In this document: piece after piece, positions 24,240-37,339 of the stretch
How the letters are laid out: each line of letters starts with the position of its first letter
Position numbering within the stretch: the first letter of the stretch is position 1
Assembly: GCA_003254905.1 (NCBI GenBank)
Contig: QANU01111780.1
Coordinates: 650,203-714,202, forward strand
DNA: 64,000 nt
Direction of reading: 5' to 3'
From: Nissolia schottii
Taxonomy: Eukaryota; Streptophyta; Magnoliopsida; Fabales; Fabaceae
The notes under the pieces: model-generated
Database searches by the model: none
Told to the model about the DNA's origin: nothing
Seen by the model: the letters and a program-made list of their open reading frames with translations, nothing else
Translations under genes and position numbers: made by a program

Positions 24240-26283
24240 ATAATTTAAGACTTGTTTTATGGTTGGTTGGTTATTATTATTATTTTTTTATGTTTTTCAA
24301 ATTTGGTTTGTTTTATATCTATATATATATATATATATAGATATTTGTTGTAATAAATTAAGAGTTATGTTGTTTGGAGGAATTTTTCTTGTTTAGTGTC
24401 TTTATCGATAATGGACTTCACGTGTAAGTAATGAATGAAATTAAGTATCCATCCATAAAAAAAACAGATAATACTAGTATAACTGAAGTACTAAAGAGGA
24501 TTTTACCCCAAAAATAAAATACTAATTTTGTTTACATTTATTTAAAAGATTCTTGTAGATCTAAACATTTAATATTTGTAAAACTACCACACAAACATCC
24601 ACATCGTACTCCAATGTAATATCTTATGGCAATCTCATTAATTAACTAAAACTAACTTATTAAAGTAAATATCGCTTTAAATTCTCGAATGCTAGGTGCA
24701 TTTTTTGTGCTTCTTTTTAAAAGCAGGGGTAGAATCAAAAGTAAAATATTGTTTTGCATTTGTATGTAATTTTAGAAGCACTTATTTTTATGATAAGAAA
24801 TTATTAAACTATTTGAATATAACAAATAAAAAAATACTTTTTATATAAAATTACAAATAAGAACATAAAGATTTCTTATAAAAAAATGTTTTTGATAAAA
24901 AAAATAATTTTTGTGCACAATAAATTTTATTGTGGACAAAATCAATTCAAATAAAAAAAATGTCAATATTTAATTGAAAGTAATTATATGTGATAAATCG
25001 AAGATGTATTAATCCAAATATTTTTATATTTTAAAATGAAACAAATTCTTTTGTCTCTATGAAGAATACCATTAATATACATTGATTTTAAATTGTATTA
25101 ATCAGTGCGAAGAGAGAGTAGGTATCTAATGATGGATGTATCTAACTTTAATTAAGTTAAATTATATAACTAATTTTTTCTATTAAAGAATTATTAATAG
25201 ACACATTTTGTTTTTATTTTTTTATATTTATGAAATTATATAATTATAAATATTCTGGCATTTTAAAAATTTTATAAATGTTACGAAGATAGATCAGATG
25301 TTACACTAATTCCTAAATTTTAGATAATGCACGCTTTTTCTTCTACTATTTTTTATTCTACCAAAAGCAGGTAATGACTTGCTTATCGAAATAAGAAAAA
25401 AATTAATTATTTTTTGCTTCTTCTTTTGAGAAGCACAAATTATACAAAAAAAATTCATTAAAAAAAAGTACTTCTCTTTCTCTGCAAAAGCGCAAACAAA
25501 CACAGTCATTGTCAATGGCTATGACTAACATGGTACAGGCAACCACCCGGACCAAATTGCTCCTTAAATCTTAGCATCCAAAACATAAATGGATGACTAA
25601 GATTAAATCTAACAAATAATTATATGATAATTCTATTTTATATTTTAATAATATTTTATTTCATTTACCAATTTTATCTCCCTCCATTGTTTTAATTTTC
25701 TAATCTTGTCCTAACTCTTCTTCAACGACACCTCAGCCCACATTGCCGGCACCAGCGCTGCCTCCGCCTCCACCTCCACCTCAATTGCTAGAATCACCAC
25801 CACCACCACCACCACCACCACCATCCTCCATCAACAGCCCCCACCATCACCACCCTCCACCATCTCCTTTCTCTCCCTCCATCTTCCAACACCCCCCTCT
25901 TTCCCTCAACGCCGGTGACTCCTCCGCCTCCTAAATCACCGCTCAACAACGTCCTCCACCGCTCTTCGCATTTCTCTCTCCTTCCCGATTTTCTATTCCT
26001 CTCACTGCTTTCCTGACTTTCTTCCTCTCTCACTCCACTCCCCGTTTCACCCCCAAGCATTCCAAACGCCACCACCTTTGACTCCCACCTCTAGTCCCTA
26101 CCGGATCTCTCATTTGCCCCACCATTGCATCCTCTTCAACGACCATTTCACACCCACTAACACTTTCAATAACCACTACAACATCAATCCGGCCCTTCAC
26201 CACCGAACCTCACCCACCTGCAAAGAAAGAAACCCACACAGAACAGAAAATTCAAGCCAAACACACACTTGCAAACCCAGATG

Positions 26284-26329
<46 letters not shown>

Positions 26330-27360
26330 AAGGGGTCAGGGAGACACAGATGGATTTGAGAGAGTGTGGGGTTATAATGGTAACTTTAAAAAATTTGGCG
26401 GATTTTGCTGATGAAAAATTAGCCCGCCGAAAAATCTACCAGAAAGTTCACCCCAAACTACAAATGACTCGTTTTTGCCGCAAAAATCTATCGGAAATAC
26501 CTATTTTTCTTTGGTGTGTTATTATCTCTATTTATTGGCTTGCATGGTGGTGTAAAAATGCTACATTTCATCCGAAAAAGAAAGCGAGATAAACCACGAA
26601 AACAATGATCATTGAGCACGAATTACATGCAACAGAAGGTGGGATACTTGGAAATTGAAATGGAGAGTCAGCATGTTGAAATTGGTCTCTTGCATGATGT
26701 AACAAGACTGCATATCTTTGGCCATTCGAGTGCTTTATTTTTAGAGAGGTACACAAAAACAACTTTTGAGATAATGGCTATGAGCAATTAATCTCATATA
26801 ATTATACACAAAGAATAAAACTTAGTTTTCTTAATTTATTATGCCAGAAATTAAGTAAAATAAAAATTGATGAGTAATAATGTAATGAAAATGATATTAT
26901 ATAAACAAAACTATGAAGTTGAGACTTAGCCATATTAATAATGCATATAATATGATATAATATCCCTAGTTCGGGTAGACGAGCCTGAAACAGAGCCATG
27001 ACTTGTCATGCTTCAACAATGTCAATTGATTCTTTATGTTCCTGCATCCAAAATTGATTCCGATTAGTAACACAATTTCTCACTTATAGAGCTCCAAAAT
27101 TGATTCCGAGCTACTACAACACAATAATCCATATTGTTCCACACAATCCATTTATTTTCACAAACACAACAAAGAAAGTGTTGAAGTTAGGATTAACTTT
27201 CTATTTTCTTTGTTAATAATAGGTTGCTTTAAATTTTTTTTAAATTATTCAAAGTTCTTATGTAAATATACCGCAACCTAACATACTGCACTTATTTAGT
27301 AAGGGATCAAACTTGCAGAGATCAAACGTTCTTATTTGGCTGTGAAAAAAAAAAAAAAAA
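24240..27360. other. Intergenic; low-complexity and simple repeats
   Basis: The first 200 bases are the peroxidase 1 3' flank with an (AT)n tract (24318-24339). A CACC-rich block at 25750-25860 gives polyproline/histidine frames on one strand and Trp/Gly on the other; neither is credible. From 26390 to 26510 a few motifs such as 'gccgccgaaaaatctacc' recur in both orientations, possibly transposon ends. The stretch ends in a 16-base poly-A run at the N gap. No gene is supported. Confidence 0.5.
26289..26328 (+). repeat. (GA)n microsatellite
   Basis: Nineteen or so GA units. The flanking 'cagatggatttgagag' is itself duplicated on the right at 26347-26362, suggesting slippage-mediated duplication. 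Confidence 0.9.
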
Positions 27361-28196
27361 NNNNNNNNNNNNNNNNNNNNNNNNNNNNNNNNNNNNNNNN
27401 NNNNNNNNNNNNNNNNNNNNNNNNNNNNNNNNNNNNNNNNNNNNNNNNNNNNNNNNNNNNNNNNNNNNNNNNNNNNNNNNNNNNNNNNNNNNNNNNNNNN
27501 NNNNNNNNNNNNNNNNNNNNNNNNNNNNNNNNNNNNNNNNNNNNNNNNNNNNNNNNNNNNNNNNNNNNNNNNNNNNNNNNNNNNNNNNNNNNNNNNNNNN
27601 NNNNNNNNNNNNNNNNNNNNNNNNNNNNNNNNNNNNNNNNNNNNNNNNNNNNNNNNNNNNNNNNNNNNNNNNNNNNNNNNNNNNNNNNNNNNNNNNNNNN
27701 NNNNNNNNNNNNNNNNNNNNNNNNNNNNNNNNNNNNNNNNNNNNNNNNNNNNNNNNNNNNNNNNNNNNNNNNNNNNNNNNNNNNNNNNNNNNNNNNNNNN
27801 NNNNNNNNNNNNNNNNNNNNNNNNNNNNNNNNNNNNNNNNNNNNNNNNNNNNNNNNNNNNNNNNNNNNNNNNNNNNNNNNNNNNNNNNNNNNNNNNNNNN
27901 NNNNNNNNNNNNNNNNNNNNNNNNNNNNNNNNNNNNNNNNNNNNNNNNNNNNNNNNNNNNNNNNNNNNNNNNNNNNNNNNNNNNNNNNNNNNNNNNNNNN
28001 NNNNNNNNNNNNNNNNNNNNNNNNNNNNNNNNNNNNNNNNNNNNNNNNNNNNNNNNNNNNNNNNNNNNNNNNNNNNNNNNNNNNNNNNNNNNNNNNNNNN
28101 NNNNNNNNNNNNNNNNNNNNNNNNNNNNNNNNNNNNNNNNNNNNNNNNNNNNNNNNNNNNNNNNNNNNNNNNNNNNNNNNNNNNNNNNNNNNNNNN
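27361..28196. other. Assembly gap (836 N)
   Basis: Flanked by poly-A on the left and (AT)n on the right (28197-28233), both hard to sequence. It lies between the two peroxidases, so a further duplicate fragment could be hidden here. Confidence 1.
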
Positions 28197-28236
<40 letters not shown>

Positions 28237-28595
28237 AGTACAATGTAATGATGATAAATAATGGAAATAATAATAAAGGTAATATGAAGGGAATTATTTC
28301 CTAACAAAATCATATTAAATCCAAATCCTCTCCTTTACAAAATAAAAATGAAATGGTTATATTTCATCATCTCAACATTCTTATACATGAATATCTTATA
28401 TTAGTATAGCCATTGACTCTAACTGAAGGGTGAGATGGTGAACATAATCATCTCTTTTTTATTTTGAGGAGGGGATCTGGATCCAATCCAATCATATTGA
28501 ACTAATACAAACTATTCAAGCCCCTCTGGCCAATTCATGGAAGTGTAGTTGTGCCTGTACCATTATTAGCATCTAAACCAAAGAACAAAACTTCT

Positions 28596-28815
28596 CAAAA
28601 GTCTTGAGCAACCATGTGCTGAGGGAATACTAGCTAGAAATCAAACATAGAAATAAATAAAGAAATAAATAAATGACACGACAAAGATAATCATTGACTT
28701 TGGTTATTGAATTAATTTTCCATTTTTCTCTTCTTGCACCTTCCTTCCTTGCCTTGCAAATAACTTGAGTGGTTGAGGTTGACCTTCTTCCACCACAAGA
28801 AACAACCTGCACAAT
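28596..28815. repeat. Upstream block shared with the first peroxidase (unit 2)
   Basis: Counterpart of 19430-19650. The next conserved stretches, for example 'ctagctagctgatacatgca ... caatgattgaagatgaaa' at 29664-29708 against 20828-20874, show that the duplicated unit extends continuously from about here to the end of the gene. Confidence 0.65.
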
Positions 28816-29792
28816 ATTATACAAATGTTTCTAATCAACTGAATATATGTCGTGTGACAACACAGATAGTCAAAAGTAGTTGAATTGGACTTCACAAATT
28901 TTAATAAAACTCTCTCTCTTTTCATATAATATGAGAAATTCTTGGAGCAAAACAAAAACATGTAATGCTTTATATCTGTCATAGTTCAATACTTTTTTAT
29001 TCTTTACCCTTAAGACGTATAACGACTCATTCTCAGGTATTCCTATAATGTATAAGTATTTTAAAACATCAAAATTCCATTTAGTCAAACGAAACAATAT
29101 GAAGCTACCAACGTGAGGTTAGTTGAGGTGATAGATGCGTTGGCTCCTTAACCAGAAGTCTCAAGTTTGAGCCTTATGAATGAAAAAATAAATAAATAAA
29201 ATTTTTACTGAGAGACCTCTACTCCCTTCAGACACTTCAATCAGGTCAGGCTAGATTAGAAGAGCCCAATATCTAGTGGAAAACATAAAACTAGAGTTTT
29301 AAGTTATAGAATTTTAATGTAAGGTTCTGCATTCTCATCCAACTATGATTCATTTGAAGGACGCGCAAATTAAAGAGTTAGGTACTCAACTTAATCATTA
29401 GTTGGCTGGTCAAGGTATGGTATGTGCAGTCAAACCCCAAAGGAAGCAAAAATAAAAAGCTAGAAAAAGGAGTTGACCTGCGAGAATATATGACAACAAA
29501 GAATACAAAAAGCAAAACATTTTCAAACTAATTCTATCACATAGTGCCTATACCAATCTGGCAGGGGGGTTTCTTCAAGTCTAATTAATTTGGTTCAGAA
29601 TCTATTTCTTAATGTTGTCCTCTTTATCCAATAGCAGATGCTTCTCTTAATGTTAACTGCCTAGCTAGCTGATACATGCACATTAAATTCAATGATTGAA
29701 GATGAAATTCATTATATGCTGTGCAACATGCCAAAAGGGCACCTGTTAATTAAAAATCAATCTCATCCAAGCAATTTAAAATATGCAATGCC

Positions 29793-29800
29793 TATAAAAG
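29793..29800 (+). promoter_or_regulatory. TATA box of peroxidase 2
   Basis: TATAAAAG, 102 bases before the ATG, in the same sequence setting as in paralogue 1. Confidence 0.75.
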
Positions 29801-29894
29801 GGAGCAATGTCCTTGTAGTAGAGCATTCCATTTTCTCAAATCAAGAGCAAAGACTACAATAGGAAAGTGAAGTGAAGGGCTATATAATTTGAAT

Positions 29895-31582
<1,688 letters not shown>

Positions 31583-33688
31583 ATAATGATTAATATATGC
31601 TGTTTTATGATTTTTTTTTTTTGGTGTTTTAATTTCATTTGTTTATTCTCTCTGTTGTAATAGAATAATAATGTGAAGTTGTAAGTAAGTGCATTCATTG
31701 AGTTGCAAATTTTCTCTGTTGTCAGATACCTTGAAACTTAATAATAAAAGCTATGTGATATTGATGTGACCTTCCCAAACAACAATAGATGTAGCATACC
31801 ATTGATGCCAATAATACGACATGCTGCACATACATCATCTTATGTTTATACAATTTGTATTATTTTAATTATAATTAGTGCTATTTCATTTTTATATTTT
31901 TGCTTCCTGGTTTTATGACTTGATGTGAAAGTGTGACTGTGATATGGAAGAAAATTACCTTTAAGTCTGCTGCATATGAAAAGAAGAGTATAATTCACAG
32001 ATAATGAAAGAAAAATAGCATTATTAACACAAATATGTTACTTCTCAAAGCAACAGCACATATATACCCAAAAAAAAAAATCCATTAATAAGTTTTAAAA
32101 AGAGAGAAAGCAGAATCAGTTCAAAATGAAACTGGCAGTACATACATATCCTGAAGAGCAACATAGACATTGATATAATTAGACAAAACAATTTTATTTT
32201 GGGATCAATGAAGGTGGGCTTTTACTTTGATTTTCTTTTTGGATCATCAATTTATAATCAGGATAAGGATGGTTGGAAGTTAGATCTAGGTCTGTTTTGC
32301 TTTGCATTTTTTTTGTAATAGACTTGTAGTAAAATGTTTATGGGGTAAATAGGTATGTTCGTAGAAGTTTCAGCGGTTAAGTGATAACCTTACACACCCT
32401 CCTAAACCTGTTGCAGTTACCCATGCATCAACAACATTGGCCACCTGAAAATCACAAAGAAAGAAGCAGGTTTCAGCAAAACCGAAAAGGGTAGTAGCAG
32501 GATGCCAGACTCAAGAGGACAATGATGAGAACTGATTACCTCCGAAACCATGGCGGGAAGCTACTGCAGCTGGTAACTAATTAATTTAAACAAACAAATG
32601 GAATGAGCTTCATCACCATGTCCACATAGCAATTACACCTCTACTTGATGATTAAAGAGGCCACGAATGAAATAATAATGCCAAACTTTCCACATGTGTA
32701 TATGACCATGCCATTACCGCTTTTTCCTTTTGAGATGCATCAAATTGTCAAAACCACAAACCTTTAGGTTGATATTGCAGGTACCAGATCCAGTGAGAGC
32801 AGCTCCTAATTTTGAGGATTACCATTTGCCATCTCAGGTTTCACAATGCTTTGGAATTCATGATATTTACTTGACCTCCAGCTAGAAAGGTCAGATATCC
32901 GGACCATTGGGAAGTTTTTACCCTATGTTAGAACTATCATTATTGAAAATGAGCTGATGTTACGATTCACGAGCACTTAAATTAATTGGAGTTAGCCTTA
33001 CGAGTATTCATTATTCACAATAGGGCTTAAATTAATTGAGTTAGCCTCACGAGTATTCATTATTCAAGCATATATGACAATGCCCAAATTATGCAAAATG
33101 ACATGTCTGTTTGGCTTGTGTTTCCGTTCTCTATTCTCATTTCTTGTTTTCAACTTGTTCTCTATTTTTCAAGATTTTGTGAAAGTAGTGGTGAAAATAT
33201 TAAAACCCAGCTTCCTGATTTCATTTCTTATTTTCAGTATGTCCTTAATAAAATCTTGAAAAACACAAAATAGATTGAAAACAAGAAACATAAATGCATC
33301 CAAACAGACCCCTAATTGCCATGTTTTATTAAAGCTGCCGGAGATAGGTTTAGCAAGCACAAATACAATTTGCTGCATACGAATGTTCGATTTAGCTATG
33401 CAATATTATGTTATAAACCACATACTTATACTTTCAAAATTATGATGTATATCATACAAAACCACAGAGATTCCAACTGAAATCATAATATGGATGATAT
33501 ACCCTTAACTACAAGCGCTAATTTAAACATTTCGTGGAGCTTTAAGGGCAGACAATTGCCATATAACCTCCCAAAAAAACTAAAATTGCCTCAATTAAAC
33601 CACAAAAAGAGAAGACATTCTAAAACAAATAACACAGAACAGGTGATCAAAACCGCCCTCATACACAAATGAAAGAAGGCCAAAATTT
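31583..33688. other. Intergenic between peroxidase 2 and UTP15
   Basis: Holds the 3' flanks of two convergent genes. Also present are a two-unit 48-bp tandem repeat (about 32975-33065, 'ttaattg(g)agttagcct(t/c)acgagtattcattattca') and a fold-back repeat at about 33105-33314. The only coding hint is a tiny spliced minus-strand ORF near 32370-32551, listed separately. Confidence 0.5.
32370..32551 (-). CDS. Possible 28-residue spliced micro-ORF (tentative)
   Basis: On the minus strand, ATG GTT TCG GAG at 32551-32540 is followed by GTAATC. A TTTTCAG acceptor precedes an in-phase frame, 32444-32370, that ends in TGA. The joined peptide has 28 residues and includes VANVVDAWVTATGLGG. The splice signals are good and the composition is protein-like, but there is no family match I recall and so short an ORF may be chance. 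It could belong to a longer transcript whose other exons I could not identify. Confidence 0.2.
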
Positions 33689-35293
33689 TCATCTCCTTTC
33701 AGCAATCTTCAACAGAGGAGAGATTATACCCTGTATCTCTTGCAACGACTGTTGAACCCTTATCTCCTCCTCAACAGACCGCTTGAGATTTCTGACATGA
33801 CCCCTGAGGGCTTCAGAGCCTTTGATATCATCGGCCCTTGTTTCAAGAACCTTCCTCGCCAACCCCATCAACAAGCCAGAGTACCTCGGCATGGTGCAAT
33901 ACTTCCCCAGGAACCCCAACAACAGCTCCAGCTTCTCCACATCTAAATCCGAAATACACCTCAGCAGCTTCTTCCTCAAAACCAATTCCTCCATCACAGC
34001 CAAAACATTCCCAGGATCCCTTCCCTCCAACACAGAAACCAGAGCCTCCCCATGCCTAAACTTGTTCAAAAGCTTGTCGTGCTCGCCAAGCTTCACCTTT
34101 TTTGGCCGCATAACCAAGTAATCGCCCTTAGAGGGCTTCTCCCCTTGCCCTCTCTGGAAGTACCTAAAATGTGAGGGCCTCAAAACCTGCTTCTCAGTGT
34201 GCTCCACTGGCCTAACCCTCCAAAACAAGCTCTTCTCACTAACCTCATTTTCGATTTCCTCTTCCTTAATCTTCCTCTTCCCAACATATATGACCCCATT
34301 AGAGGTCCCAATAACCCTAGTTTTGCAATCTGGCGAATGAGCCACGGATAAAAGGGGTGCAGGGAACCTCATTGAATGTGTGACCTTCATTGAGGCATAA
34401 TCAAACACCTTCATGTACCCATCCAATCCCACACTCAAAACCCTAAATTGATTCGATGCTTTGTCGCCGGAACCCTTCCCAATTCCACCAACGCAGATCG
34501 AAGTCACGGTTTTGTTGTGTCCTTCCATGGAACACACGAGCTTCCCGCCGGCAATGAGGTCCCAGATTTTGACGGAATTACCGCCGGCGGTGGCGACCAT
34601 CCCTCCTGCGGGCAAGAAAACAACGTCCTCAACCGGATTCCCGTGATTCACCTCCATCGCCGACTTCGAATCGCTAACCCTAATGTCCCAGAGCTTCACG
34701 GTGTGATCGTACGATCCCGTGACGAACGAGTCGGCGTTCACAGGAGAGGAGTCGCCGCACCGGACGTAGTCTCGGTGACCGCGGAGCTCCATGACCGGAG
34801 ACTCGCCGGCGGAGACGTCCCACACCTTCACGAGGGCGTCGTCGCCGGCGGACACGACGCGGAGCCGGTGGAGTTTCGGGTAGTGGACGAACCTAACGGG
34901 GCGGAGGTGCGACTTGAGGCGGCGGAGGGCGGAGCGCGGGGCGTTGACGTCGAAGATCTGGACGAGACCGGAGAGGTCGCCGGCGGCGAGGAGGCGGCCG
35001 TCCGATCGAAAGGACGCGGAGCTGACGACGTCTTTGAAGGAAGCGATGGTGGCGGTTGGGGAAAAGTCATTTCGAGAGCTGAAAATTGAGATTGTGGCGG
35101 AGTGAGCTGCGGCGAAGGAGTGAGGAGGGGAAGGGGAGAAGGTGAGGGAAGGGACGGAGATTAGGTTTTGGATCTGTGTGTTCTTGAAGGAGGACCAGTA
35201 CTTGGATTCTGGGGTTTGCTTTTGGGTTCTGGGTTTGGGTTTCTGTTTGGGTTTGACTGGGAAGGTTTTGGTTTGGGACGGTGGCTCCGCCAT
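33689..35293 (-). CDS. UTP15: UTP15/SLOW WALKER1-type WD40 nucleolar protein, single exon
   Basis: An uninterrupted 534-codon frame. Residues 1-30 are basic and Pro/Lys-rich. Residues about 45-345 hold WD40 repeats with clear ends (LVQIFDV, LVKVWDV, TVKLWDI, SVKIWDL, YMKVFDY). Residues about 385-530 match the UTP15 C-terminal domain, with a helical tail (LLNKFRHGEALVSVLEGRDP, then VMEELVLRKKLL). UTP15 belongs to the t-UTP/UtpA complex of the small-subunit processome, which acts in the nucleolus on transcription and early cleavage of pre-18S rRNA. The Arabidopsis orthologue SWA1 is needed for gametophyte cell-cycle progression. The absence of introns and the length fit the plant family. The 5' half is markedly GC-rich (34440-35100), which makes long spurious antisense frames. 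Upstream telo-box and site II motifs fit co-regulation with ribosome-biogenesis genes. Confidence 0.95.
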   Translation of the reverse strand: MAEPPSQTKTFPVKPKQKPKPRTQKQTPESKYWSSFKNTQIQNLISVPSLTFSPSPPHSFAAAHSATISIFSSRNDFSPTATIASFKDVVSSASFRSDGRLLAAGDLSGLVQIFDVNAPRSALRRLKSHLRPVRFVHYPKLHRLRVVSAGDDALVKVWDVSAGESPVMELRGHRDYVRCGDSSPVNADSFVTGSYDHTVKLWDIRVSDSKSAMEVNHGNPVEDVVFLPAGGMVATAGGNSVKIWDLIAGGKLVCSMEGHNKTVTSICVGGIGKGSGDKASNQFRVLSVGLDGYMKVFDYASMKVTHSMRFPAPLLSVAHSPDCKTRVIGTSNGVIYVGKRKIKEEEIENEVSEKSLFWRVRPVEHTEKQVLRPSHFRYFQRGQGEKPSKGDYLVMRPKKVKLGEHDKLLNKFRHGEALVSVLEGRDPGNVLAVMEELVLRKKLLRCISDLDVEKLELLLGFLGKYCTMPRYSGLLMGLARKVLETRADDIKGSEALRGHVRNLKRSVEEEIRVQQSLQEIQGIISPLLKIAERR

Positions 35294-35343
35294 TGATGGA
35301 GCTTGGACGAGGGAAGAGGGAAGAGGGAAGAGGGAAGAGAAGG

Positions 35344-35353
35344 TTTAGGGTTT
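35344..35353 (-). promoter_or_regulatory. Telo-box (AAACCCTAAA)
   Basis: Minus-strand AAACCCTAAA about 51 bases before the UTP15 ATG. A second copy (AACCCTAAAC) lies at 35485-35494. Telo-boxes are enriched near the start sites of plant ribosomal-protein and ribosome-biogenesis genes. Confidence 0.6.
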
Positions 35354-35507
35354 AAGGGAATCGATCAACCAAGCACGATTTCTCTCGTCTTATTTTCTAA
35401 CATCACTCTCTGTGTTTCCATGTTTAGTTAATAACGAGGGTCGTACGGCGTCGTATCAGTACAAATAGTTGACGAGTGTTTTGGGTTTAGGGTTGCATGA
35501 GATGCGA

Positions 35508-35513
35508 TGGGCC
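35508..35513. promoter_or_regulatory. Site II-type element (TGGGCC)
   Basis: TGGGCC on the plus strand about 215 bases upstream of the UTP15 start. Site II motifs with telo-boxes are bound by TCP factors in plant ribosome-biogenesis promoters. Motif match only; the pairing with two telo-boxes within 25-160 bp strengthens it. Confidence 0.5.
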
Positions 35514-35615
35514 TACTATAGAAGTAAGGGTTTTTTAAATAAATAAAAAAATTAGACCAAAATTATAATAATTCTAAAAAATGCCTTGATAATAAGAGAT
35601 TAATTTTTATGCACT

Positions 35616-35625
35616 AATGATAATG

Positions 35626-35656
<31 letters not shown>
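35616..35656 (+). repeat. (TGATAA)n microsatellite
   Basis: About six TGATAA units with a TAATAA tail. Confidence 0.9.
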
Positions 35657-35659
<3 letters not shown>

Positions 35660-35999
35660 AAATAGAGAACTATGTTTGTAAATTCAGGACAATAACTTAA
35701 AATGAAGAAGCGGTGACATTACTCTAAATATGGGGATGTTTTTTTCCCCCAAAATGGGGTAAATGACATGGATTCTAACTCATGGGTCACTGTGATAGAA
35801 CCCACAAGAAATTGCAGAGCTTTGAAAGTCTCTTGCCCAAATATAAGATACATTTAAATTGCCAACTAAAACAGCAAGCGGGGAACTTTAGTTCGTGTGG
35901 AAGCAAATCTACGGTATAGTCTTCTCTCTCAACTATCCATCAGTTGGTGTTTGTTAATAATTTTCTATTTTGCTAATTGGTGCAGAACAAGCTAAAGAA

Positions 36000-37339
36000 A
36001 TGGCAAGTACAGTTGATCTACTCTCTCAGGTAAAACCGAAAAAGCTTAGACGGAACATCAAAGTTATTTGTCACTCAACTTTGGGAGGTGCCTAACAAAA
36101 AAGAAGCGATGTTTTCATGTTGAAAATGATATTTGTTGATGAGCAAGTACATTTTAAAATTGAAAATAAACTAGTATTAAATGGACGAGACTCCACCTCA
36201 ATCTCCAATGTCTCTTAGTAAATTAGTATAATGTTTTTTTTTTTTTTTTAGTTTTGATTATACTAAAAAATATTGTATGTCTCACAGAACAATCACATTT
36301 ATACCTCTTGTACCTAAGAGTATGGTAAAGAATTTCAAAGGAGTTTTGTAAGAAGGAAAGTTTTCCAACATGCGTAATTTTATTGTTGGCCTTAACAATA
36401 CTAAGGCCAGAACTGTTGGACATAAGTACAAGTTGAATTTCTTCAATAAAACCAACATGTTTATTCAGAATGCGCCTTTGTTTGAGGTCAATCCATTTAA
36501 TCTATTAACCATTGACAAAATCATGGAAAGAGACAACATAGACGAAAATCAACTTATTGGTAAGCACATGACTTTTATCAAATATTATATGAGGAATGCT
36601 TTAGGTCGTACTATTATGATTTTAATATGGTTTGCACTATTAGTTTGAGATTTTAATGGTAGCAAATACTTCTTTTAGTTAACCTTACTGAAGCAGCAAT
36701 TGAGAAAAAAGGTCACGTTATACATATGAATCCTACCATCAGTTAGCTTAATCAAAATTTTTTCAGACTGGAAGTTAAGATAGATGAGAACAGTGTTTCA
36801 CATCTTCAATCTGCAGAATTTATAAAAAATGCTTTAAATCTCCTTTACCAAATTAGATGCCAAATTAGATGTGTATGGTATATAAAGTGCGCAATAGCTG
36901 CAAACTAATTTATATAGCTACTTGTGTCCTATATTGTGACCTAACTATGGTTTGTCGTTTTTTTCTTTTTACATTTATGAAAGATGTCATGGGATTGTCA
37001 TTGGCAATGAACCACTAAGACAAATGCTTACTCAAGTTGGTGAGCCCAGTCAGCGAATGGCTATATACCTTCAAGACACTGAGTAAGAACATACCATCAC
37101 TTTTTATAATCATGAAAGGAAATTGAGTTATATTACATTGTTGTTATTAATGTGACAACCAAAATTATGGCACTATACCAGGAATAATTGTACCACCTGC
37201 ATGTTTTTTGGGGATTTAGTCCATCAAGTCGTACCATTAATCGAAAATGAATGAACTGAGCCACTAATGGCCGTACAGCAGTTGTTTAAGGCCAAGTTGT
37301 TCCAAGGTTCATATACTCCGCGCGATGCACAAGTTTAGA
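36000..37339 (+). pseudogene. Replication protein A1-like (OB-fold) pseudogene
   Basis: Pieces appear in the order of plant RPA1-like proteins. The N-terminal lead STVDLLSQVKPKKLRRNIKV is at 36003. FVDEQ follows. Then FKGVL, a stop, and EGKVFQ lead into a frame-shifted LRNFIVGLNNTKARTVGHKY (about 36367). The linker HGIVIGNEPLRQML follows (about 36990). Last come CTTCMFFGDLVHQV and EPLMAVQQLFKAKLFQG (37191-37305), matching the 'CTLFGD.VDQ' core. Stops and several frameshifts make it nonfunctional. Introns are partly visible (for example GTAAGC at 36560). RPA1-like proteins bind single-stranded DNA; copies of this plant subfamily are often carried by Helitrons, so Helitron capture is possible, but I saw no Helitron ends. 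Confidence 0.65.

Noticed and set aside
25743-26075. Polyproline (plus) and Trp/Gly-rich (minus) frames
   Set aside because: Both are translations of one (CCACCA)n-type tract and are low-complexity shadows.
27258-28313. Long frames of 300-350 codons over the N gap
   Set aside because: Almost all codons are N; the frames exist only because unknown bases contain no stops.
34448-35089. 213-codon plus-strand frame opposite UTP15
   Set aside because: It is the mirror of the GC-rich first half of UTP15. Composition is that of an antisense frame, and it has no known domain.
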